Positions 55,438-64,000 of a stretch of DNA of 64,000 bases are shown in pieces. A program made the position numbers and the translations under genes. Origin of the DNA: Cryobacterium tepidiphilum (GTDB lineage: Bacteria; Actinomycetota; Actinomycetes; Actinomycetales; Microbacteriaceae); assembly GCF_003716325.1 (NCBI RefSeq), contig NZ_RDSR01000010.1, positions 43,675 to 107,674 on the forward strand, written 5' to 3'. Each line of letters opens with the position of its first letter. Positions within the stretch are counted from its first letter, which is position 1. The notes beneath the pieces were generated by a model that was not told the DNA's origin, did no database searches, and saw only the letters and a program-made list of their open reading frames with translations.

Positions 55438-55454
55438 GCGGCTCGAGTGGTTCA

Positions 55455-56210
55455 CTAGACCGCGGTGTAGCCGCCGTCGACGAGCACATATGAGCCGGTC
55501 ATGAAGCTCGCCTGGTCAGAGAGCAGGAACGAGACGAGATTCGCCACCTCGTCAGGCTGCCCGAGTCGTCCGAGCGGATGCTTCGCCTGCAGCGCGTTGT
55601 AGGCCTCCTTCGGCAGGTTGGCCAGCAGCGGCGTCTCGATGTAGCCCGGTCCGACGGCGTTGATCCGAAGGCCCTTCGGGCCGTATTCGGCCGCGGCGTT
55701 CTTGGTCAGGCCCACGACCCCGTGCTTGGCTGCCGTGTACGCGGCGTTGCCGAGCGCGGCGACGGTGCCGTGGATGGACGCCATGTTCACGATCGCGCCC
55801 TCCGCCGCGCCGGCGTCGAGGATGGCCGGGATCTGGTAGCGCATGCCGTAGAGCACGCCATTGAGGTTGATGTCGATCACCCGGTCCCAGTCGGCGAGGT
55901 CCACTTCGCCCACCGGCGCCTGCGCACCGCCGATCCCCGCGTTGTTCACGGCGTAGTTCAGCGCCCCGTAGGTCTGGACGGCGAAGTCCACCGCCTTCCT
56001 GCTGTCCTCGGCGACCGCCGTGTTGCCCTGGAACGGAACCGCCGTACCGCCCGCCGCCGTGATCTCATCGACGACGCGCTTCGCCCCGTCGAAATTCAGG
56101 TCGACCACGACGACGTTGACTCCCTGCCGCGCCAGGTCCTTGCTGATGGCCTCGCCGAGACCGGAGCCACCGCCGGTGACGAGCGCGGTCTTCCCTTCGA
56201 AATCCGACAT
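55455..56210 (-). CDS. Short-chain dehydrogenase/reductase
   Basis: Classical SDR of 251 residues. It has the cofactor motif TGGGSGLG (12-19), NNAG in AVNNAGIGG, catalytic Ser in NMASIHG, and Y-x3-K in YTAAKHG. D at the end of beta-2 (VVVVDLN) favours NAD. Substrate unknown; C-terminal DGGYTAV is typical of acetoacetyl-CoA/hydroxysteroid-like members. AGGAGGAG precedes the ATG. Lies antisense between argD and argF, where argF would normally follow argD directly. Confidence 0.9.
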   Translation of the reverse strand: MSDFEGKTALVTGGGSGLGEAISKDLARQGVNVVVVDLNFDGAKRVVDEITAAGGTAVPFQGNTAVAEDSRKAVDFAVQTYGALNYAVNNAGIGGAQAPVGEVDLADWDRVIDINLNGVLYGMRYQIPAILDAGAAEGAIVNMASIHGTVAALGNAAYTAAKHGVVGLTKNAAAEYGPKGLRINAVGPGYIETPLLANLPKEAYNALQAKHPLGRLGQPDEVANLVSFLLSDQASFMTGSYVLVDGGYTAV

Positions 56211-56251
56211 TGTCTCTCCTCCTCTAGAGTTGACAGATACCCCCGTTCTAG

Positions 56252-57205
<954 letters not shown>

Positions 57206-57226
57206 GGCCCGCGGCCCGCAAGCCCG

Positions 57227-57232
57227 TAAACT
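57227..57232 (+). promoter_or_regulatory. -10 element (TAAACT) of argG
   Basis: TAAACT lies 26 nt before the argG ATG. Unlike most genes here argG has a short leader with a good ribosome site (AAGGAG), so it is not leaderless. Confidence 0.45.
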
Positions 57233-57258
57233 TATCGAAGACTTTCTGAAGGAGAACC

Positions 57259-59922
<2,664 letters not shown>

Positions 59923-59925
<3 letters not shown>

Positions 59926-59958
59926 CTGTCTCTCACCCCGTGACTGTCTCTCACCCCG
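59923..59958 (+). repeat. 18-bp perfect tandem duplication at the argH stop
   Basis: tgactgtctctcaccccg occurs twice in tandem (59923-59940, 59941-59958); each copy starts with TGA, the first being the argH stop codon. Recent slippage duplication. Confidence 0.75.
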
Positions 59959-59996
59959 CCGGCCGCGCTTCCCACCTGACCCTCCTCTCGCTGAAA

Positions 59997-60054
59997 CGGA
60001 CAGTTCCGGTCGAGACCGCCAGGTGCGCTTGTACGTCTCGACCGGAACGGTCCG
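59997..60054. repeat. 20-bp near-perfect inverted repeat before aag
   Basis: The arm at 59997-60016 (CGGACAGTTCCGGTCGAGAC) pairs with 60035-60054 with a single mismatch around an 18-nt loop. It overlaps an alternative aag start (GTG 60023). It may terminate the arg transcript or be a small dispersed palindrome. Confidence 0.65.
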
Positions 60055-60076
60055 CTTCGGCGCGCGCAGGGGCCGC

Positions 60077-60673
60077 GTGAGTTTCGATCGCGCGGTGCTG
60101 GAGGGGCAGGCGCCCGAGGTGGCGCCGCTGCTGCTCGGCGCGATCCTCACCCACGACGGCGTCTCGGTTCGCATCACCGAGGTCGAGGCGTACGTCGGCG
60201 ACGGCGTCGACCCGGGCTCGCACGCGTTCCGAGGCAAGACCCGCCGGAACGCGAGCATGTACGGGCCGCCCGGCCACCTCTACGCGTACTTCACCTACGG
60301 CATGCACACCTGCGCCAACATCGTCTGCTCGCCGGAGGGACGACCGGCCGGATGCCTGGTGCGCGCCGGCGAGGTGGTCGAGGGCCTCGAGCTCGCGCGC
60401 GCCCGCCGGCACACCTCCAAGCACGACCACGACCTGGCGCGTGGGCCCGCCCGGCTCACCGTGGCCCTCGGCATCCAGCTGGGCGACAACGGCGCCGACC
60501 TGAACGCGCCGCCGTTCGACCTGACGCTGCCCGACGCCCCCGGCGCCTATCTCACCGGCCCGCGCACCGGCCTCTCTGGTCCCGGCGGAGAGGATGCCTT
60601 CCCCTGGCGGTTCTGGCTCCCCGGCGAGCCGAGCGTGTCGCCCTACAAGCGGCACCCGAAGCTCGGCCGCTGA
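60077..60673 (+). CDS. DNA-3-methyladenine glycosylase (AAG/MPG type)
   Basis: Base-excision-repair enzyme of 198 residues that removes alkylated purines. It has EVEAYVGDGVDPGSHAFRGK, RNASMYGPPGHLYAYFTYGMH (active-site tyrosines) and ARGPARLTVALGI, matching the AAG fold. I chose the GTG at 60077 (AGGGG upstream); a GTG at 60023 is in frame but falls in a palindrome. Its place between argH and tyrS resembles mycobacteria (mpg-tyrS). Confidence 0.92.
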   Translation: MSFDRAVLEGQAPEVAPLLLGAILTHDGVSVRITEVEAYVGDGVDPGSHAFRGKTRRNASMYGPPGHLYAYFTYGMHTCANIVCSPEGRPAGCLVRAGEVVEGLELARARRHTSKHDHDLARGPARLTVALGIQLGDNGADLNAPPFDLTLPDAPGAYLTGPRTGLSGPGGEDAFPWRFWLPGEPSVSPYKRHPKLGR

Positions 60674-60680
60674 CCACTCG

Positions 60681-60737
60681 CGGGTGCGCGCTTCCTGCCG
60701 CCTCCGTCGTGTGTGCACGGCGTGTCGAGCGCACCCG
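60681..60737. terminator. Inverted repeat between convergent aag and membrane gene
   Basis: CGGGTGCGC (60681-60689) pairs exactly with GCGCACCCG (60729-60737), with a 39-nt loop. Weak bidirectional terminator candidate. Confidence 0.35.
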
Positions 60738-60762
60738 TGGGGGTGCAGGGTGGCACGAGGGC

Positions 60763-61365
60763 TCAGCCGTTCACGACGGTGACGAGCGCGGCACAGGCGC
60801 TGGCCCAGATGAGGCTCGCCAGGGTGCCGATGATGAACCGCTCCCGCGCCTCGGACGCGGCCAGTTCGGTGAAGCGACCGACGCCCTTGATGGCGACGAC
60901 GACGGCGATGGCTTCGGGGAACCCGGCGAGGATCGCGCCGGCGACCGCGAGTCGCTCGAGAATCCCGATCGTGAGCCCACCACGCAGCACCTCGTGCACC
61001 TGCAGGGGCCGGGTGTCGCCGGCAGCCTCTCCGCCGTCGTTCTCGACCATGATGCCGCCGTAGTTGCCGGGGGAGACCGAGCCCCGGGTCGCCAACTGCA
61101 GGGTGAGCACGGCGACCGGGCCGCCGCCGATCACGGCCAGCGCCAGTGCGAGCATCCCGAGCAGCACGTCCAGGCCGGTGTCGTCCCTCGGTGCGGGGGC
61201 GGCCGCGATGAAGAGCGCGGCGGCGAGGGCGCCGGCGGAGATGATGGTGAACACCCGCTTGTGCAGCCGGAACGCCAGGACCGCGAACACCAGCGACCCG
61301 GCGGTCACGAGGAGCAGGAGGATCCAGTACAGGTAACCGAGGATGTGGAGGGCAGGGTAGGTCAT
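60763..61365 (-). CDS. Four-to-five-helix membrane protein of unknown function
   Basis: Integral membrane protein of 200 residues. Hydrophobic helices lie at about 8-30, 38-58, 66-90, 135-160 and 178-198; the loop between helices 3 and 4 (about 91-130) contains GNYGGIMVENDGGE and HEVLRGGLTIGILERLAVAG. No family is recognised with confidence. Its start overlaps the stop of the upstream SatD-like gene by 4 nt, so the two are made together, an arrangement that suggests a regulator with its membrane effector. Confidence 0.75.
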   Translation of the reverse strand: MTYPALHILGYLYWILLLLVTAGSLVFAVLAFRLHKRVFTIISAGALAAALFIAAAPAPRDDTGLDVLLGMLALALAVIGGGPVAVLTLQLATRGSVSPGNYGGIMVENDGGEAAGDTRPLQVHEVLRGGLTIGILERLAVAGAILAGFPEAIAVVVAIKGVGRFTELAASEARERFIIGTLASLIWASACAALVTVVNG

Positions 61366-61997
61366 GTCTGGTCCGTTTCGCTCGGGGTGCCGTCGAGGGC
61401 TGCGAGCAGTTTAACGAGCGCCGGCAGTGCGGACTCCTCGACTCTCCAGAGCGAGCTCTTCACGCGCTGGCTGACGGCGGCGGTGGAGATCCCGAGCTGC
61501 GCCGCCGCCTGCGCCTGGCTCCGGCCCCCGGTGAGGAGGTCGACGACTTCCCAGCCCTCGCCGGTACGCCGGCGACGCACGAGGAGCAGCATGGCGACCA
61601 GCGCCTCGACGTCGGTCGCCGTGAGCGCGCCCCCGGGCCCGGCCGCGTCCCCGTCCACGGCCAGGGCGAACCGCGCATCCGTGCGTTTCGCTCGCGTGAC
61701 CGCGTCGCGGGCTGCGATGAAGGCCCCGCCGGAGGCGCGGCGGGTTGCCGCGGGCAGGGGAGTGCGCACGCTGCCGATGCCGAGGCCGATGCTCCAGTGG
61801 TTCGCCCGCTGGATGGCGAGCACGGCGTGCAGCGTGGCGGCGGCATCCGTCAGCAGCATCTGGATCTCGTCGCCGGAGGTCTGGTCGGGCGGGAGGACGA
61901 ACGCGTCGGGAAAGCGGGTGGTCAGCTGCTTCACCAGCTCACCGGCGCGGTCGCGGTCGTTGCGACTGTCGACCTGGTCTGCGGTGATGACGAACAT
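61362..61997 (-). CDS. SatD-like protein with C-terminal helix-turn-helix
   Basis: Protein of 211 residues. The N-terminal part (about 1-115: MFVITADQVDSRND, PDQTSGDEIQMLLTDA, WSIGLGIGSVRTPL, SGGAFIAARDAVTRAKR) resembles SatD-type proteins, which share features with nucleotidyl-cyclase folds. The C-terminal part has a sigma-like helix-turn-helix (GGRSQAQAAAQLGISTAAVS). It probably senses a ligand and binds DNA. It is leaderless from a TTGATT-N17-CAGACT promoter and coupled to the membrane gene downstream. The family assignment is tentative. Confidence 0.6.
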   Translation of the reverse strand: MFVITADQVDSRNDRDRAGELVKQLTTRFPDAFVLPPDQTSGDEIQMLLTDAAATLHAVLAIQRANHWSIGLGIGSVRTPLPAATRRASGGAFIAARDAVTRAKRTDARFALAVDGDAAGPGGALTATDVEALVAMLLLVRRRRTGEGWEVVDLLTGGRSQAQAAAQLGISTAAVSQRVKSSLWRVEESALPALVKLLAALDGTPSETDQT

Positions 61998-62003
61998 GCA
62001 TTA

Positions 62004-62032
62004 AGTCTGCGCCCTGAACGTGTGTAAATCAA
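62004..62032 (-). promoter_or_regulatory. Promoter of the SatD-like/membrane operon
   Basis: On the minus strand TTGATT (62032-62027), a 17-nt spacer, CAGACT (62009-62004), then 6 nt to the ATG at 61997. Full -35/-10 with leaderless start. Confidence 0.6.
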
Positions 62033-62105
62033 GGCCACAGCCTAAGTTCGCATGCGTTCATGATCCGGCCTTCACGAGGAGCCCGAGCCGAGACGGAGCA
62101 CACGG

Positions 62106-62111
62106 TAATCT
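62106..62111 (+). promoter_or_regulatory. -10 element (TAATCT), leaderless tyrS start
   Basis: TAATCT ends 7 nt before the tyrS GTG at 62119. Confidence 0.5.
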
Positions 62112-62118
62112 GGGCAGC

Positions 62119-63420
62119 GTGTCAGACCCCGAGATCCTCGCCCGCCAGGCCAACGACCCCAGCTTCCCCGACCTGTGGGACGAGCTCCGCTGGCGTGGAC
62201 TCGTCCACGTCTCCACCGACGAGGACCAGCTGCGGGAACTCCTGGCCTCGGGGAGCATCACCTACTACTGCGGGTTCGATCCAACCGCCCCCAGCCTGCA
62301 CCTCGGCAACCTCGTGCAGCTGCTGCTCATGCGGCGCCTGCAGCTGGCCGGCCACCGCCCCCTCGGGCTCGTCGGCGGCTCCACGGGGCTGATCGGAGAC
62401 CCGCGCCCCACCGCCGAGCGCACCCTGAACACGAAGGACGTCGTGGCGGAGTGGGTCGGCTACCTCCAGGAACAGGTGTCGCGCTTCCTCTCGGCCGAGG
62501 GTCCGAACGGCGTGACCCTCGTCAACAACCTGGACTGGACCGCGCCGATGAGCGCCATCGACTTCCTGCGCGACATCGGCAAGTTCTACCGCGTGGGCAC
62601 CATGCTCAAGAAGGATGCCGTCAGCGCCCGGCTCAACTCCGACGCCGGCATCAGCTACACCGAGTTCAGCTACCAGATCCTCCAGGGCATGGACTACCTC
62701 GAGCTTTACCGCAGCTACGGCTGCGTGCTGCAGACCGGCGGCAGCGACCAGTGGGGCAACCTCACGAGCGGCACCGACCTCATCCGTCGCGCCGAAGGGG
62801 TCGGCGTGCACGCCATCGGCACGCCGCTCATCACCAACAGCGACGGCACCAAGTTCGGCAAGAGCGAGGGCAACGCGGTCTGGCTGGACCCCCGGCTCAC
62901 CAGCCCGTACGCGTTCTACCAATTCTGGCTGAACACCGACGACGGCGACGTCATCTCGCGGCTCAAGGTGTTCACCTTCCTGCCGCGTACCGAGATCGAG
63001 CGCCTCGCCGCGCTGGTGGCGACCGAGCCGTTCCGCCGCGAGGCGCAGCGCACCCTGGCGTGGGAGGTGACGAGTCTCGTGCACGGCGAGAGCGCAACGG
63101 ATGCCGCCATCAGCGCCGCGCAGGCCCTGTTCGGGCAGGGGGAGCTGGCCGGTCTCGACCCGGCGACTCTCGAGTCCGCACTCCGGGAACTGCCCAACAC
63201 CACGACGGCCCCGCATGCGCCGGTCGCGCAGCTGCTCGTCGACACCGGCCTCACGGCCAGCCTGGGGGAGGCCCGGCGTGCGATCAAGCAGGGCGGCGTC
63301 TACCTGAACAATGTCAAGGTCGACGACGAGACACAGACCATCGAGGGGTCCGTCCTGCCGAGTGGTGTCGCGGTGCTGCGGCGGGGCAAGAAGACTCTCG
63401 CCGGCGTCTTCGTCGAGTAG
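62119..63420 (+). CDS. tyrS: Tyrosine--tRNA ligase
   Basis: Class I synthetase charging tRNA-Tyr, 433 residues. It has the HIGH-like H61-L-G-N64 in PSLHLGNLVQ, TGGSDQWGNLTSGTDLIRR, KMSKS-like K245-F-G-K-S249 and a C-terminal S4 RNA-binding domain (about 365-425, GLTASLGEARRAIKQGGVYL). The GTG at 62119 has a -10 element 7 nt before it; the frame is open further upstream but is not conserved. No T-box is seen. Confidence 0.97.
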   Translation: MSDPEILARQANDPSFPDLWDELRWRGLVHVSTDEDQLRELLASGSITYYCGFDPTAPSLHLGNLVQLLLMRRLQLAGHRPLGLVGGSTGLIGDPRPTAERTLNTKDVVAEWVGYLQEQVSRFLSAEGPNGVTLVNNLDWTAPMSAIDFLRDIGKFYRVGTMLKKDAVSARLNSDAGISYTEFSYQILQGMDYLELYRSYGCVLQTGGSDQWGNLTSGTDLIRRAEGVGVHAIGTPLITNSDGTKFGKSEGNAVWLDPRLTSPYAFYQFWLNTDDGDVISRLKVFTFLPRTEIERLAALVATEPFRREAQRTLAWEVTSLVHGESATDAAISAAQALFGQGELAGLDPATLESALRELPNTTTAPHAPVAQLLVDTGLTASLGEARRAIKQGGVYLNNVKVDDETQTIEGSVLPSGVAVLRRGKKTLAGVFVE

Positions 63421-63464
63421 TCCCGGTTACCCGCCAGTCCGCTGCCACCTCCCTCGACGCGCTC

Positions 63465-63528
63465 CCGGCCCGGGTTTGAGAAGCCGGCCCATGTTCCAAC
63501 GTGGGCCGGCTTCTCAAACCCGGGCCGG
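63465..63528. terminator. 27-bp perfect hairpin after tyrS
   Basis: A 27-bp perfect stem (63465-63491 with 63502-63528) and a 10-nt loop, 45 bp after the tyrS stop. Likely a transcription terminator isolating tyrS from the rRNA operon, though without a T-tract. Confidence 0.7.
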
Positions 63529-63613
63529 ACGTGTGTCAGGCAGCTGCGTCACCCGCCGCGACGCGCAATCCACCGGGGCTGCAGGCGCGACACGCCCGGG
63601 GTGCAGGATGGTT

Positions 63614-63642
63614 TTGACGGCCCCCGGAACGGCCCGTAATGT
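63614..63642 (+). promoter_or_regulatory. Candidate rRNA operon promoter P1
   Basis: TTGACG (63614-63619), 17-nt spacer, TAATGT (63637-63642), about 240 bp upstream of P2. Confidence 0.55.
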
Positions 63643-63729
63643 ATTCACACGTACCCCAAACGGTGCGGGAAAGCCGATGAGCTTCCCGGCCTCAAGTGGG
63701 ACCGAATCCCTGGCTGAAAAGCACACAAT

Positions 63730-63755
63730 TCCTCTTGTAGGAGTGTGTCCGGACA
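63730..63755 (+). other. Imperfect hairpin in the rRNA leader
   Basis: ACACA..TTCCT pairs with AGGA..TGTGT around CTTGT between P1 and P2. It could pause or terminate P1 transcripts. Weak. Confidence 0.3.
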
Positions 63756-63852
63756 GCTTAGGATTAAACCCTTCCCCCGAACGGTTCGTCTGGTTCGAGC
63801 GGGCGTGGTTCGAGCGTGTGCAAATACGGTCGGATGGCGCGAAACGCTCGAT

Positions 63853-63881
63853 TTGACAGGCGAAAAGCCGGTGGGTAAGGT
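63853..63881 (+). promoter_or_regulatory. rRNA operon promoter P2
   Basis: Consensus TTGACA (63853-63858), 17-nt spacer, TAAGGT (63876-63881): the best promoter in the window, directly before the rRNA leader. Confidence 0.75.
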
Positions 63882-63888
63882 AGAGAAG

Positions 63889-64000
63889 TTGCCCCGGAGC
63901 GACAGCCTGAATGGCTTGAAGTCGGGTGCGTCCGATCCTTGAGAACTCAACAGCGTGCACAATGTCAAATGCCAAAAACCTCGTGCGTGGTTTGGCCGGT
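63889..64000 (+). other. 5' leader of a ribosomal RNA operon (16S gene beyond window)
   Basis: The block TTGAGAACTCAACAGCGTGC (63940-63959) followed by AATGTCAAATGCC is the conserved leader/antitermination segment upstream of 16S rRNA in Microbacteriaceae and relatives. The start of 16S itself (AGAGTTTGATC-type) is not reached, so no rRNA gene is called. Short frames here are not genes. Confidence 0.7.

Noticed and set aside
56229..56235. TTGACA before argF as its -35
   Set aside because: No acceptable -10 is found 16-19 nt downstream.
63514..63975. Open frames in the tyrS-rRNA gap on both strands
   Set aside because: They overlap the conserved rRNA leader and two promoters and have no recognisable protein features.
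64000..64000. 16S rRNA gene at the window edge
   Set aside because: The leader is present but the 16S 5' end is not reached before the window ends.

Overview
The window is high-GC actinobacterial chromosome, most likely from the family Microbacteriaceae (genus not resolved). The evidence is the gene order (dapA-rnj-ftsK-pgsA-cinA-clgR-recA-recX-miaB-miaA-dapF-hflX-lexA; infC-rpmI-rplT; argCJBDFGH-aag-tyrS), the actinobacteria-specific families (ClgR, DUF3046, PriA-type HisA, GluABCD, MctP with DUF3311), frequent GTG starts, and a strongly recurring GGATGC/GCATCC word. Almost everything is vertically inherited core genome. I see no prophage, insertion sequence, CRISPR array, integrase or tRNA gene.

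Layout. 1-12 kb: a TetR repressor divergent from an M16 zinc protease, then a histidine phosphatase, GNAT acetyltransferase, lipoprotein, dapB and a stress/accessory segment (TPR membrane protein, TIGR01777 epimerase, OsmC, universal stress protein, two small membrane proteins, monocarboxylate symporter mctP with its DUF3311 partner, TSUP exporter, DUF1810). 12-28 kb: dapA, RNase J, a decayed GNAT pseudogene, ftsK, pgsA, cinA, clgR, DUF3046, recA, recX, miaB, miaA, dapF, an RsmC-like methyltransferase and hflX. 28-33.6 kb: lexA divergent from a LysM cell-division-inhibitor-like gene that overlaps hisC, followed by hisB, hisH, hisA/priA and sseB. 33.6-41 kb: a soluble Ser/Thr kinase-GAF fusion, the giant helicase lhr with nei, and two small minus-strand genes. 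41.3-43.8 kb: infC (start codon AUC), rpmI, rplT and a TrmH/SpoU methyltransferase. 43.9-47.3 kb: gluABCD. 47.4-51 kb: pheS-pheT. 51-60 kb: argC-J-B-D, a minus-strand SDR gene, argF, argG, argH. 60-63.4 kb: alkyladenine glycosylase, a two-gene SatD-like regulator/membrane-protein unit, and tyrS. 63.5-64 kb: a 27-bp perfect hairpin and a two-promoter leader of a ribosomal RNA operon whose 16S gene lies beyond the window.

How it works together. The window carries lysine/diaminopimelate (dapA, dapB, dapF), histidine and arginine synthesis, tRNA charging and modification (pheST, tyrS, miaA, miaB), translation initiation, and DNA repair under SOS control (recA, lexA, LysM protein, each with a candidate SOS box; recX, lhr, nei, aag). 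A striking regulatory theme is leaderless transcription: many starts lie 6-7 nt after a TANNNT -10 hexamer. The same geometry reveals a 9-codon mini-ORF before the TSUP exporter and a 26-codon upstream ORF that overlaps clgR by ATGA. These, the kinase-GAF fusion, the SatD-like unit and the SOS-gene/hisC overlap are the least ordinary features.
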